42,703 bases of DNA from Aliivibrio_A kagoshimensis. GTDB lineage: Bacteria > Pseudomonadota > Gammaproteobacteria > Enterobacterales > Vibrionaceae. The stretch's first letter is position 1. The number at the start of each line of letters is the position of its first letter. Of the stretch, positions 8,455 to 17,079 are shown in pieces. The notes below the pieces were generated by a model that did not search any database, was not told the origin of the DNA, and saw only the letters and a program-made list of their open reading frames with translations. A program made the translations under genes and the position numbers. The stretch lies in contig NZ_JAKJSQ010000037.1 of NCBI RefSeq assembly GCF_050337105.1, positions 1-42,703 of the forward strand. Direction: 5' to 3'.

Positions 8455-8463
8455 AAAAGCAAT

Positions 8464-9336
8464 TTAATAGAAACTAACGGGTAGGTAGAAATCCAACCCA
8501 AATCGTTCATCCGGTTCAATGAAGTGATTCTTGTGATAATGAACATAGGCAGGAGTTGCTTTCATTTTGAGTCCCGATGTCGGTAACCACTTCTCTAGAA
8601 TCAAACTCAATTGAGGCAGTAACTCACCATACTTCCCCGTAAGACGGAACACGGCGTGTGTCCCACCAGGAATAATCAATTGATTAATATGGCCTCTATT
8701 TTTTATTGGCGTATCTATGCTAATACAGGCTACGTATCGACACAAAGCTAGCTCTACGACCGCAGGGTTGGAGTGGTGCAAACCAAACTGCTGTGAGAAA
8801 TCACGACCTTCACTTATGGCCCAACTTTGCAGTTCTGACCACGCATTTTTAATTGAACGACCGTAACCTTGATGGCGCACATAAGCCGCGTGTCTAGGGG
8901 CGACTTCAACAATTTTGGCCGTTGGAGGTTCCTGATGAGAGATTCGTTGATAGCTGGTGGCGATTTCATTGTCAGATAAATAGGGTTTATCACGGCTACT
9001 CATGTCACTGTGTCGCCATTGACCAGGAGACAGGGCAAAAAGTGTTTTAAATGCTCGACTGAATGAAGAGACGGAGTTGAACCCCGCACTATGGGCAATA
9101 TCCATCACGGTGGCAGTACTATCAAACATCAATTGATTCGCTGCATATTCGAGACGTGTTCTTCGAATATATTGATGTATCGATTCGCCAACAACCTGTT
9201 TGAAGATTCGATGAAAGTGCTGTTCTGAATAGGCGGCACGTGTGGCCAACTCACTAGCAAGCAAATCACGGCTAATATCTTGATGAATATAAAACAATAC
9301 ATCGTTTATTCGAGAAAGTTGTTGAGATTTAGACAT
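8464..9336 (-). CDS. AraC-family regulator with GyrI-like effector domain
   Basis: The N-terminal part carries the two helix-turn-helices of the AraC family (LASELATRAAYSEQHFHRIF and the second one around MDIAHSAGFNSVSSFSRAFK). The C-terminal half resembles the GyrI/SbmC-like small-molecule-binding fold (KIVEVAPRHAAYVRHQGYG ... GGTHAVFRLTGKY). This is the Rob/SoxS-like N-HTH plus effector layout. I chose ATG 9336 over the one at 9348 because the latter sits inside a direct repeat that looks like an operator; neither has a clear ribosome site. It is divergent from a PLP aminotransferase, its probable target. Confidence 0.85.
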   Translation of the reverse strand: MSKSQQLSRINDVLFYIHQDISRDLLASELATRAAYSEQHFHRIFKQVVGESIHQYIRRTRLEYAANQLMFDSTATVMDIAHSAGFNSVSSFSRAFKTLFALSPGQWRHSDMSSRDKPYLSDNEIATSYQRISHQEPPTAKIVEVAPRHAAYVRHQGYGRSIKNAWSELQSWAISEGRDFSQQFGLHHSNPAVVELALCRYVACISIDTPIKNRGHINQLIIPGGTHAVFRLTGKYGELLPQLSLILEKWLPTSGLKMKATPAYVHYHKNHFIEPDERFGLDFYLPVSFY

Positions 9337-9342
9337 ATAAAA

Positions 9343-9379
9343 TAGCATAAATAGACAATATAGATAGCATAAATGGACA
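9343..9379. promoter_or_regulatory. Paired direct repeats, candidate AraC operator
   Basis: TAGCATAAATAGACA (9343-9357) and TAGCATAAATGGACA (9365-9379) differ at one position and are 22 bp apart, which places them on one face of the helix. AraC-family proteins commonly bind direct repeats spaced this way. The sites lie in the 100-bp divergent spacer between the AraC gene and the aminotransferase. Confidence 0.55.
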
Positions 9380-9436
9380 TGCCGAAAGGGTCAATCAATA
9401 GTATTCTGTTAAAAATAATAAATATCAGGATAAACC

Positions 9437-10585
9437 ATGGAAATTGCACAATCGCTACAACAGATACCTTCGTCGTATATACGAGAAATCCTTGCAGCGG
9501 CAAGCAGCGACAGTGTGATTTCATTAGCGGGTGGATTACCTGATCAAAGCACATTCCCAATTGGTTTGATGGAATCGACTCTAGCTAGCTTAAGTTCTAT
9601 GCCTGAGGTGTTCCAATATGGCAGCACTGAAGGGTATGGACCACTTTTAGCTCACCTTAACGATCTATACCAGTTGCCGGATAACCATAAGGCAATGGTG
9701 TGTACAGGCTCCCAACAAGGCCTTGATTTGATCGCTCGAGCCTATATGGACCCTGGTGATAAAATCGTGATGGAAGCACCAAGCTATTTAGGTGCCATGC
9801 AAGTGTTTGGGTTAAGTCAGGCAAACATGCTTAGTGTGAGCCAAAATGATGAAGGGCCAGATACCGTCGCCTTAGAGCAGATTTTTAAACAGAATAAGAT
9901 AAAGCTCTTTTATGCGGTGCCTGATTTTCACAACCCAACGGGCGTATGTTGGTCACTGGCGACTCGTCAAAAAGTGGCGGAGCTTTGTCAGCAATATGAC
10001 GTCGCTCTGGTTGAGGATGCCCCATACCGAAAATTGAGGTTCACTGGCAGTGAGTTGCCAATGGTCTCAAGTTTTTGCCCCGACCATTCGATTGTATTGC
10101 GTTCATTTTCAAAAATAGCGTCGCCTGGACTACGCATTGGCGTTGTGACCGGTAAAGAGAGCTACATTCAACCTCTGGTGAAGGTGAAGCAAGGCGCAGA
10201 TTTGCATTCAAGTATTCCAATGCAAGCACTGTTATTAGGGCTGTTAAAGCACCCAGATTTCGAACAACATTTAGATGGCATTCGAAAGTTGTATAAAAAG
10301 CGCTACCTTAAACTGGTGGATGAATTAACACAGTCATTGCCTGATAACTGTACGTTGAAGCCAGTTGAAGGAGGTATGTTCATTTGGCTTACTCTACCTA
10401 AGTGTGATGCATTTCAGCTAGCTAATGACCTGTTAGCGCAAGGGGTGGCTGTGGTGCCAAGTGATGTCTTTTACGCCAACCGCTCTGAAGTGAAACCAGC
10501 GTTACGGCTCAACTTTACTAACTCTTCGCTTGAAGAGATAGAACAAGCGGTAGCAGTGATCGCCAAACAATTGACAACGCTTTAG
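9437..10585 (+). CDS. PLP-dependent aminotransferase (class I/II, 2-aminoadipate/aromatic type)
   Basis: A 382-residue fold-type I aminotransferase. Recognisable points are SLAGGLPDQSTFP near the N-terminus, the HNPTGV motif, DAPYRKLRF with the cofactor aspartate, SFSKIASPGLRIG with the Schiff-base lysine, and the C-terminal RLNFTNSS arginine. The pattern is nearest the LysN/2-aminoadipate or MocR-like group, so the donor could be an aromatic or branched amino acid; substrate is not determinable. AGGA precedes ATG 9437. It lies divergent from the AraC/GyrI regulator with paired operator-like repeats between them. Confidence 0.88.
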   Translation: MEIAQSLQQIPSSYIREILAAASSDSVISLAGGLPDQSTFPIGLMESTLASLSSMPEVFQYGSTEGYGPLLAHLNDLYQLPDNHKAMVCTGSQQGLDLIARAYMDPGDKIVMEAPSYLGAMQVFGLSQANMLSVSQNDEGPDTVALEQIFKQNKIKLFYAVPDFHNPTGVCWSLATRQKVAELCQQYDVALVEDAPYRKLRFTGSELPMVSSFCPDHSIVLRSFSKIASPGLRIGVVTGKESYIQPLVKVKQGADLHSSIPMQALLLGLLKHPDFEQHLDGIRKLYKKRYLKLVDELTQSLPDNCTLKPVEGGMFIWLTLPKCDAFQLANDLLAQGVAVVPSDVFYANRSEVKPALRLNFTNSSLEEIEQAVAVIAKQLTTL

Positions 10586-11181
10586 AGGCTGATGAGATCT
10601 TTATGTCTGTATTCACTGATGTTATTGCCGAGAATGATATCGATCATAAATTGAATCACTAGTTTCGTTCTAAGAAAAGAAAAAGTCTTATTTATGACAC
10701 CAGTTCCATTTTGTCCTAATAAGCTCAGTTTAGATTGGTAATTCTAAAAATATGAGCCATAGTTAATATGTACGTTGAAACACAGAAGCGTACAAGTTAG
10801 ATGAAAAGAAAGTAATAGAAAATGTATAAATGAAATGTGTAAAAATATGTAAAACGTAAGACGAATACGTATAGAAAAAAGTAAAATATAATCGCAAAAC
10901 GTAAAAGGCAACATTGTAAAAAAACAATTTTTGTAGAGAGCTACATGGAGGGCGAATAGAAAATATGAGTCACATGAAAGAGCTACACCCTTGTTGAAAC
11001 AAAAGAATTGGTTCTAATTATGGCCTCGAGCTTTAGATCACTTCGCATTGCCCACGTATGAGCAGAAAACAAGGTTTAACAATGTTCCAAAAGACAGTTT
11101 AGTTTACAAATACAAGCCGTGCTAAGATTAGCGCGGCTTTTTTATGTTTGTTGTTTTTTATCCCGTCTTGGTAGGTTATAG
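10586..11181. other. 596-bp non-coding block: phased A-tracts, possible untranslated RNA or leader of yeiR
   Basis: No convincing gene. The AT-rich middle repeats GTAAAA at 10839, 10849, 10881, 10901 and 10916. Several of these steps are close to multiples of 10 bp, so the DNA may be curved. A perfect TATAAT lies at 10887-10892 without a good -35. GGAGGG at 10947-10952 precedes a 10-codon ORF (10965-10997) at a long distance; I do not call it. The block ends in a strong terminator (11115-11143). A transcript of about 245 nt from the TATAAT to that terminator would be either a small RNA or a terminated leader of yeiR. Confidence 0.4.
11115..11143 (+). terminator. Strong intrinsic terminator 39 bp upstream of yeiR
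   Basis: AGCCGTGCTA (11115-11124), loop AGAT, TAGCGCGGCT (11129-11138): ten base pairs with one G-U, then TTTTTT. The nearest plus-strand gene upstream ends 530 bp earlier, so it terminates either an RNA gene or a yeiR leader. Confidence 0.85.
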
Positions 11182-12156
11182 ATGTCTGTTCACGTTCCAA
11201 CGAATATTATTACTGGTTTTCTCGGTGTCGGTAAAACTACCACTATCATTCATTTACTGAAAAATAAGCCTGAAAATGAAAAGTGGGCCATTTTAGTCAA
11301 TGAGTTTGGTGAGATAGGTATTGATGGTGCATTGCTTGAAAATCAAGGGGGACTGGTAAAAGAGGTTCCTGGAGGGTGTATGTGTTGCGTTGCGGGTTTG
11401 CCTATGTCTGTTGGCGTCAATGCTTTGCTTAGACAAAAACCTGATCGTTTGATTATCGAGCCCACAGGATTGGGGCACCCTAAAGAGATTATTGCTATTC
11501 TTACTTCAGAGCAATATGCCCCTTATGTTGATCTAAAAGCGACAGTAGCTCTACTTGATGCACGTAATCTATCCAATACAAAATACACGAATAATCATAA
11601 CTTTAACGATCAATTAGCGGTAGCAGATATTGTTATTGCCAATAAAAGTGATCAATATGGGGTTCAGGATTCACTGGCATTCGAATCTTGGTCAAATGAG
11701 CAGCAGCCTCAAAAATTAGCTACTCAAATAGCGGTTAATGGTGACTTTGATTTAGGTCTTCTTGATGCTAAGCGAACTATGACAGTAGAGATTGATGCCC
11801 ATACGCATCAGCACATCAGTCAGGATATTCCAGAGTTATCTCTGGCTCCAGGTGAGACGTTTTTACGTAAAGAGAACAAAGGACAAGGCTACTTTAGTTG
11901 CGGCTGGTTTTTCGGCGCTGAAACCGAGTTCGCTTTTGATGATCTATTTTCAGTATTTTCAGATTTAACGGCAGAGCGGATCAAAGCAGTCGTTAATACG
12001 GATAAAGGCTGCTTTGCCTTTAATGTGGCTAATCAAGTGGTTTCGGTGAATGAGCTTACGTTAAGTGGTTTTGAATCAAAAATTGAAGTAATTGATAGCC
12101 AATTAATGCCTTGGCAGCAACTTGAAGATGTATTGTTGACGATTATGAAACCATAA
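11182..12156 (+). CDS. yeiR: YeiR-type zinc-binding GTPase (COG0523/CobW family)
   Basis: A 324-residue G3E GTPase thought to act as a metal chaperone or insertase, probably for zinc. It has the P-loop FLGVGKTTT near residue 14, the family metal motif GGCMCC (CxCC), a LIIEPTGLGHP switch segment, ANKSD for guanine specificity, and a CobW C-terminal domain. Its sequence closely resembles remembered E. coli YeiR. TAGG lies six bases before ATG 11182. It is probably monocistronic, bracketed by terminators on both sides. No Zur-box-like sequence was evident to me in the upstream region. Confidence 0.9.
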   Translation: MSVHVPTNIITGFLGVGKTTTIIHLLKNKPENEKWAILVNEFGEIGIDGALLENQGGLVKEVPGGCMCCVAGLPMSVGVNALLRQKPDRLIIEPTGLGHPKEIIAILTSEQYAPYVDLKATVALLDARNLSNTKYTNNHNFNDQLAVADIVIANKSDQYGVQDSLAFESWSNEQQPQKLATQIAVNGDFDLGLLDAKRTMTVEIDAHTHQHISQDIPELSLAPGETFLRKENKGQGYFSCGWFFGAETEFAFDDLFSVFSDLTAERIKAVVNTDKGCFAFNVANQVVSVNELTLSGFESKIEVIDSQLMPWQQLEDVLLTIMKP

Positions 12157-12162
12157 AGCACT

Positions 12163-12191
12163 AAAAAAGAGCACTTAATGTGCTCTTTTTT
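12163..12191. terminator. Bidirectional terminator between yeiR and ylqF
   Basis: Perfect 12-bp inverted repeat AAAAAAGAGCAC (12163-12174), loop TTAAT, GTGCTCTTTTTT (12180-12191). The A and T runs provide U-tracts in both directions for the convergent genes. Confidence 0.93.
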
Positions 12192-12211
12192 ATGACGTTA
12201 GCAAAGAGAGA

Positions 12212-13147
12212 TTAACGTTTGTTTTTAAGGTAACGTTTACGACGCATCTCTTTTTTCTGAATCTTCTCTTCCATTTTACGTGTGTTATCGAGCTCTACTT
12301 GGATAAGCTCTTCAGTGATCATCTCTGGCAGTTCGAGGGTAATATTGCCTAAGGTCCCATTTCTGAGTTCATTTATTAGGATCTCAGAGGCTTTGTGTAA
12401 ATCAATACGTCCACCTGCTCTTAGGCAGCCACGATTTCGGCCTATCGCTTCCATGAGTTCTATATCGGTTTCTGGTAACTCATCAATTTTGTAACGCTCT
12501 TGCAAACGCTCTGGGTACACTTTGGCCAAATACTCAACGGTATAAAACGCCACTTCATCATACTCTATAGCGGTATCTTTCACTGCACCAGTCGCTGCTA
12601 GACGAAAACCACTGTGTGGGTTTTCCACTTTAGGCCATAAAATACCTGGGGTATCAGAAAGAACGATACCATTTTGCAGATTGATACGCTGTTGGCGTCT
12701 AGTGACCGCGGGTTGGTTACCAGTGATGGCAATCATGCGACCAGCAAGGCAGTTAATGATGGTGGATTTTCCAACGTTTGGAATACCCATGATCATGGTG
12801 CGAATGTTTTTACCCATGTCTTCACGATGCGGTGCTAATTTACGGCACAACTCAGTGATCTGGTTTACCTCAGCAACATTGGACGTGGTAATCGCCATCG
12901 CTTTCACACCTTGCTCTTTTTCAAGGTGTTTAATCCATAATTCAGTAAGTTCAGGATCAGCTAAATCACGCTTATTGAGTACCTTTACACAAGGCTTGTC
13001 TCCACGAATCGAAGAGATTAACGGGTTTTCGCTACTAAAAGGGATTCTCGCATCCAGCACTTCAATGATGACGTCGATTTTAGGCACAACCTCTTCAATC
13101 TCTTTACGAGCTTTGTGCATGTGACCAGGAAACCATTGAATTGACAT
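12212..13147 (-). CDS. ylqF: Ribosome-assembly GTPase YlqF/RbgA type
   Basis: A 311-residue circularly permuted GTPase that assists large-subunit maturation in its family. The permuted order is visible: NKRD (G4) comes early, then GIPNVGKST (P-loop) and DTPGI (G3). The N-terminal WFPGHMHKARKEI and DARIPFSSENP are typical of YlqF. The C-terminus is very basic (KKEMRRKRYLKNKR), suitable for rRNA contact. It stands alone between a bidirectional terminator and the EAL gene. Confidence 0.93.
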   Translation of the reverse strand: MSIQWFPGHMHKARKEIEEVVPKIDVIIEVLDARIPFSSENPLISSIRGDKPCVKVLNKRDLADPELTELWIKHLEKEQGVKAMAITTSNVAEVNQITELCRKLAPHREDMGKNIRTMIMGIPNVGKSTIINCLAGRMIAITGNQPAVTRRQQRINLQNGIVLSDTPGILWPKVENPHSGFRLAATGAVKDTAIEYDEVAFYTVEYLAKVYPERLQERYKIDELPETDIELMEAIGRNRGCLRAGGRIDLHKASEILINELRNGTLGNITLELPEMITEELIQVELDNTRKMEEKIQKKEMRRKRYLKNKR

Positions 13148-13226
13148 AGGAGCGTACCAAAATAGAAAAAAACCATTCTAGTCATTAATCAACGGGAGTA
13201 AAGGTGATATCGGCACTTGTTAAGAA

Positions 13227-14009
13227 TTAATTGCAATATGAAGTCATTTTACGCGGGATTCCAAGGAAAAAGCCCTGAAAAAATTCAACGCCCAATGCTT
13301 TCATTGCGTTTAACTGGTGCTGGGTTTCGATTCCTTCAACAATTATTTGAGCATTGACCTTTTTCGCGAGAAGGATGGCGTGTTCTAATTCAGACGGTTG
13401 ACCGCTAATGAAATCAAGAAGAAGTCGTCGATCAATCTTAATGATATGCGGGACCAAATTTATGACACGTTGTAGGTTGGAAGATTTAGAACCAAAATCA
13501 TCAATGGCAACACGAAACCCTAAGGCTTTGATTAGCATGACGGATTGAATCAATTTACTCTCCTCACAACTGTTTTCTATGATTTCGAAGACCAAGTCAT
13601 CTGTACATAAGGTGGTTTGTTTAATTAATTGCGCACTGATCAGATTAAATTCAGAGAGTTGATCGTGACAATAGTTCGCGATTGAGGGTAGAAGATTCAA
13701 AAAAAGCTTAGTGGAATTGGGTTTATTCCGATAAAAATTTTTAATATGAATGATTCGAGCAAGACACTCAACATTCATAATGAACTCACTGTCATAGATA
13801 GTAGAATTGAAGAAATGGTCAGGGTCGATGGACATATTGTTGTGATCAGTAATGCGAAGTAGGGCTTCGAATCCAATGATGGAATGTTGGAAGTCAAAAA
13901 TTGGTTGATAGAGACTCATCAAAGTAAAGCCATTATATTCGGCTATATACTCTTGGTGCTCATCGATGAACAGACAACGATTTATTTGCTCTTGGCTTGA
14001 TAGCAGCAT
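13227..14009 (-). CDS. Stand-alone EAL-domain c-di-GMP phosphodiesterase
   Basis: A 260-residue protein that is essentially one EAL domain with no membrane segment or sensor. The catalytic set looks intact: EALLRI, the Asn of FLNLLP, the Glu of FEIIEN, IDDFG, IKIDRRLL, VEGIET and FFQGFF. It should therefore hydrolyse c-di-GMP to pGpG, though the usual ELTE segment is altered to EIIEN. It is separated by 217 bp from ylqF start to its own stop side and by 390 bp from nrdD, divergent from the latter. Confidence 0.88.
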   Translation of the reverse strand: MLLSSQEQINRCLFIDEHQEYIAEYNGFTLMSLYQPIFDFQHSIIGFEALLRITDHNNMSIDPDHFFNSTIYDSEFIMNVECLARIIHIKNFYRNKPNSTKLFLNLLPSIANYCHDQLSEFNLISAQLIKQTTLCTDDLVFEIIENSCEESKLIQSVMLIKALGFRVAIDDFGSKSSNLQRVINLVPHIIKIDRRLLLDFISGQPSELEHAILLAKKVNAQIIVEGIETQHQLNAMKALGVEFFQGFFLGIPRKMTSYCN

Positions 14010-14281
14010 CTTAACTACTTACTCTCTTTGGCCACATAGAATGATTTCTAGTAGTGGATCAATCGTAACGGACATCACCATTTCTTTCTTTCTCGATTTT
14101 GATAATGACTCTAAAAAAAGCTTGTACATTAATAGGTTAATAGCTAGTTAACGAGGTTCATATTAACGTGAGATAAAGGTATCAAATTAGTAAGCAAATT
14201 TTGGCGTTATTGCTTTTGTTGCGTCATCTCTGAGATACATGCCATGTTATTGTTGAAGGAAAGTTCAGGTGTAAATAAACC

Positions 14282-14295
14282 ATGATTTAGATCAA
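14282..14295. promoter_or_regulatory. FNR-type site upstream of nrdDG
   Basis: ATGAT-TTAG-ATCAA matches the FNR consensus TTGAT-N4-ATCAA at nine of ten positions. It lies about 120 bp before the start of the anaerobic ribonucleotide reductase, a well-known FNR target in enteric bacteria. Confidence 0.65.
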
Positions 14296-14322
14296 TGAAA
14301 ATAAAAGTCAGATCTCGCCTAA

Positions 14323-14369
14323 TACCCACATATTGTGTTTGTTGAGTTAATTTGCCCGATATCTAGTGT
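14323..14369. promoter_or_regulatory. Pair of NrdR-like boxes 31 bp apart
   Basis: CCACATATTGTGT (14326-14338) and CGATATCTAGTGT (14357-14369) each resemble the NrdR core C-W-ATATAT-W-G-TGT with two mismatches in the ten-base core. They are 31 bp apart, three helical turns, the kind of spacing known for tandem NrdR boxes. NrdR represses ribonucleotide reductase genes according to ATP/dATP. Confidence 0.5.
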
Positions 14370-14402
14370 TTTAGGTGACAGGGTAATAAAGGAGAAAGAG
14401 TG

Positions 14403-16550
14403 ATGACTGAGGTACTGCTACCAATAATTATTAAGCGTGATGGTAATCGAGCATGTTTTGAAAGAGACAGGATTACCGCTGCAATAATGAGTGCTTCAGA
14501 CAATGCGGATTCGCGCCTTAAAGCCTATGCAGAACTTGCGTCACACGCCGTTGAAGTCTCGTTAATTGGCCGTAAAGAGGTAGATATTCAAGAGATTCAA
14601 GTCTTGGTTGAAGATCAATTAATGCAGGGACCGTACAAAGAGCTCGCACGTTCATATATAGAATATCGCCATGATAGAGACATCACTCGTGACAAAAAAA
14701 GCATACTAAATCGTGAAATTAATGGATTGATTGAACAGAGTAATGCTGATCTACTTAATGAAAATGCAAATAAAGACAGTAAAGTGATTCCGACTCAGCG
14801 TGATCTATTGGCTGGCATTGTAGCGAAACACTACGCGAAACGTCATATTCTTCCTCGAGATATTGTGACAGCACATGAAGCGGGTGATATTCATTATCAT
14901 GACCTCGACTATGCCCCATTTTTCCCAATGTTTAATTGTATGTTAATTGACCTTAAAGGGATGTTAACTAACGGTTTTAAAATGGGTAACGCAGAGATCG
15001 ATAGCCCAAAGTCCATCTCTACAGCAACGGCAGTCACCGCGCAGATCATTGCCCAAGTGGCGAGTCATATCTATGGTGGCACTACCATCAACCGTATCGA
15101 CGAAGTGTTAGCGCCGTATGTGATGATCAGTTTTGAAAAGTATCGCCAGCTTGCGGTTGAATGGGACATTAAAGACGCAGAGAAATTTGCGATTGATAGA
15201 ACTGAAAAAGAGTGCCACGACGCATTTCAATCACTGGAATACGAAGTGAATACATTGCATACCGCAAATGGACAAACGCCATTTGTTACTTTTGGTTTTG
15301 GTCTAGGTACTTGTTGGGCATCAAAGTTAATTCAAGCTTCAATCTTAAATAATCGCATTGCAGGTTTAGGTAAAAATAGCAAAACAGCAGTATTCCCTAA
15401 ATTGGTATTTGCCATAAAAGATGGTCTTAATCATAAAAAGTCTGATCCAAATTATGACATCAAAGCGTTGGCACTTGAGTGTGCGACCAAACGAATGTAT
15501 CCAGACATTTTAAACTACGATCAGATTGTTAAGATTACAGGCTCCTTTAAGACTCCAATGGGGTGTCGTAGCTTCTTAGGGACGTTTGAACAAGATGGTG
15601 AGTTGATCCATGAAGGAAGAAACAACCTAGGTGTTGTGAGTCTTAACTTGCCGCGTATTGCTCTACAGTCTGAAGGAAACGAACAGACATTCTTTGAAAT
15701 TCTAGAGCAGAGATTACAATTATGCCGTCGAGCATTAGAAACACGCATTAGTCGATTGGAAGGTGTTAAAGCCCGTGTTGCTCCCATTCTGTATATGGAA
15801 GGGGCGTGTGGTGTTCGTCTTAATGCAGATGACGATATTATTGACATCTTTAAAAATGGCCGAGCGTCAATTTCACTGGGTTATATTGGATTGCATGAAA
15901 CGATACTGGCACTGTATGGCGACAACAAACATATGTTTGACAGTGAACAGTTACAAGAAAAAGCGTTGAACATCATTAAAACTCTTAAGTCGGCTGTTGA
16001 TGATTGGACTGCTGAAACTGGCTATGGATTTAGCCTGTATGCCACTCCAAGCGAGAACTTGTGTAGTCGTTTCTGTCAGATAGATACTAAAGAGTTTGGT
16101 GTTATTGATGGTGTGACTGAAAAAGGGTACTACACCAATAGCTTCCACCTTGATGTACAAAAAGACGCTAATCCATACGACAAAATTGATTTTGAAATGC
16201 CATACCCCAAAATCTCAAGTGGTGGTTTTATCTGTTATGGTGAATTCCCGAATATGCAGCGCAATGTAGAGGCGCTAGAAGATGTTTGGGACTATAGCTA
16301 CAGCAGAGTCCCATATTACGGAACAAATACGCCGATTGATGAGTGCTATGAGTGTGGCTTTACCGGTGAATTTAAGTGCACCAGTAAAGGGTTCACTTGT
16401 CCAAAATGTGGTAATCATGACTCTTCAAAAGTATCAGTGACCCGCCGTGTTTGTGGTTATTTAGGCAGCCCTGATGCAAGACCGTTTAACTTCGGAAAAC
16501 AAGAAGAGGTGAAACGACGCGTGAAACATCTACCTGGATTTGGTGAGTAG
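14403..16550 (+). CDS. nrdD: Anaerobic (class III) ribonucleoside-triphosphate reductase
   Basis: Reduces ribonucleotides to deoxyribonucleotides without oxygen by a glycyl radical. The N-terminal ATP-cone (IIIKRDGNRACFERDRITAA) gives dATP control. The C-terminus has the zinc site Cys648, Cys651, Cys666 and Cys669, followed by RRVCGYLG with the radical Gly685. The 715 residues fit the family. GGAG at 14391-14394 suits ATG 14403 better than the GTG at 14400. It overlaps nrdG by one base. Upstream are FNR-like and NrdR-like sites, consistent with anaerobic induction. Confidence 0.96.
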   Translation: MTEVLLPIIIKRDGNRACFERDRITAAIMSASDNADSRLKAYAELASHAVEVSLIGRKEVDIQEIQVLVEDQLMQGPYKELARSYIEYRHDRDITRDKKSILNREINGLIEQSNADLLNENANKDSKVIPTQRDLLAGIVAKHYAKRHILPRDIVTAHEAGDIHYHDLDYAPFFPMFNCMLIDLKGMLTNGFKMGNAEIDSPKSISTATAVTAQIIAQVASHIYGGTTINRIDEVLAPYVMISFEKYRQLAVEWDIKDAEKFAIDRTEKECHDAFQSLEYEVNTLHTANGQTPFVTFGFGLGTCWASKLIQASILNNRIAGLGKNSKTAVFPKLVFAIKDGLNHKKSDPNYDIKALALECATKRMYPDILNYDQIVKITGSFKTPMGCRSFLGTFEQDGELIHEGRNNLGVVSLNLPRIALQSEGNEQTFFEILEQRLQLCRRALETRISRLEGVKARVAPILYMEGACGVRLNADDDIIDIFKNGRASISLGYIGLHETILALYGDNKHMFDSEQLQEKALNIIKTLKSAVDDWTAETGYGFSLYATPSENLCSRFCQIDTKEFGVIDGVTEKGYYTNSFHLDVQKDANPYDKIDFEMPYPKISSGGFICYGEFPNMQRNVEALEDVWDYSYSRVPYYGTNTPIDECYECGFTGEFKCTSKGFTCPKCGNHDSSKVSVTRRVCGYLGSPDARPFNFGKQEEVKRRVKHLPGFGE

Positions 16551-17020
16551 TGAATTATCACATCTACCACTCTATTGATGTCGTAAACGGACCGGGTACG
16601 CGTTGTAGCCTGTTCGTTTCCGGCTGTGTGCACGAGTGTAAGGGCTGTTATAATAAGGCAACTTGGCGAGTAAACTCTGGTTTTGAGTTTACCCAAGAGT
16701 TAGAAGATAAGATCATTGCCGATCTGCAGGATACAAGAATTAAACGAAGAGGGTTGTCACTTTCAGGTGGAGACCCACTGCACCCGAAAAACGTCAGTGC
16801 AATCTTACGTTTGGTGAAACGAGTTCGAGAAGAGTGCCCAGGTAAAGATATTTGGTTATGGAGTGGGTACCTGCTGTCAGAGATGGATGAACACCAACTG
16901 CAAGTGATTAAATTGATCGATACCCTAGTGGATGGCAAATTCGAACAAGATAAATATGATCCTGCACTTAAGTGGCGAGGCAGCTCCAATCAGATTATTC
17001 ATACTTTAACTGTCGAATAA
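16550..17020 (+). CDS. nrdG: Anaerobic ribonucleotide reductase activase (radical SAM)
   Basis: Uses S-adenosylmethionine and a 4Fe-4S cluster to install the glycyl radical in NrdD. The cluster motif CVHECKGC (CX3CX2C) lies near residue 26, followed by the GGDPL SAM-binding motif. The 156 residues fit NrdG. The start is GTG 16550, overlapping the nrdD stop by one base, so the two are translationally coupled. A terminator follows 22 bp after the stop. Confidence 0.95.
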   Translation: MNYHIYHSIDVVNGPGTRCSLFVSGCVHECKGCYNKATWRVNSGFEFTQELEDKIIADLQDTRIKRRGLSLSGGDPLHPKNVSAILRLVKRVREECPGKDIWLWSGYLLSEMDEHQLQVIKLIDTLVDGKFEQDKYDPALKWRGSSNQIIHTLTVE

Positions 17021-17041
17021 AAAGGCATTGAAAAACGATAC

Positions 17042-17075
17042 GAGCGCAGGTTCAAGAAATCCGGCGCTCTTTTTA
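17042..17075 (+). terminator. Terminator of nrdDG
   Basis: GAGCGC (17042-17047) and GCGCTC (17064-17069) form the outer stem, with a GG/CC extension after a mismatch, then TTTTTT. It lies just beyond the convergent barrel gene's stop and may serve only the plus strand. Confidence 0.75.
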
Positions 17076-17079
17076 TGGA

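Larger units (their letters stand above)
14010..14399. other. 390-bp divergent spacer between the EAL gene and nrdD
   Basis: No gene is convincing here; a 61-codon ORF at 13966-14151 is a shadow of the EAL gene running into the spacer. The nrdD-proximal half holds an FNR-like site and two NrdR-like boxes described separately, so this is chiefly the nrdDG control region. Confidence 0.6.

Noticed and set aside
10965..10997. 10-codon ORF after GGAGGG in the yeiR upstream region, ending Pro-Cys
   Set aside because: The ribosome site is 12 bases away and only one Cys codon is present; no alternative stems like those of the cysS leader were seen, so a leader peptide cannot be supported.
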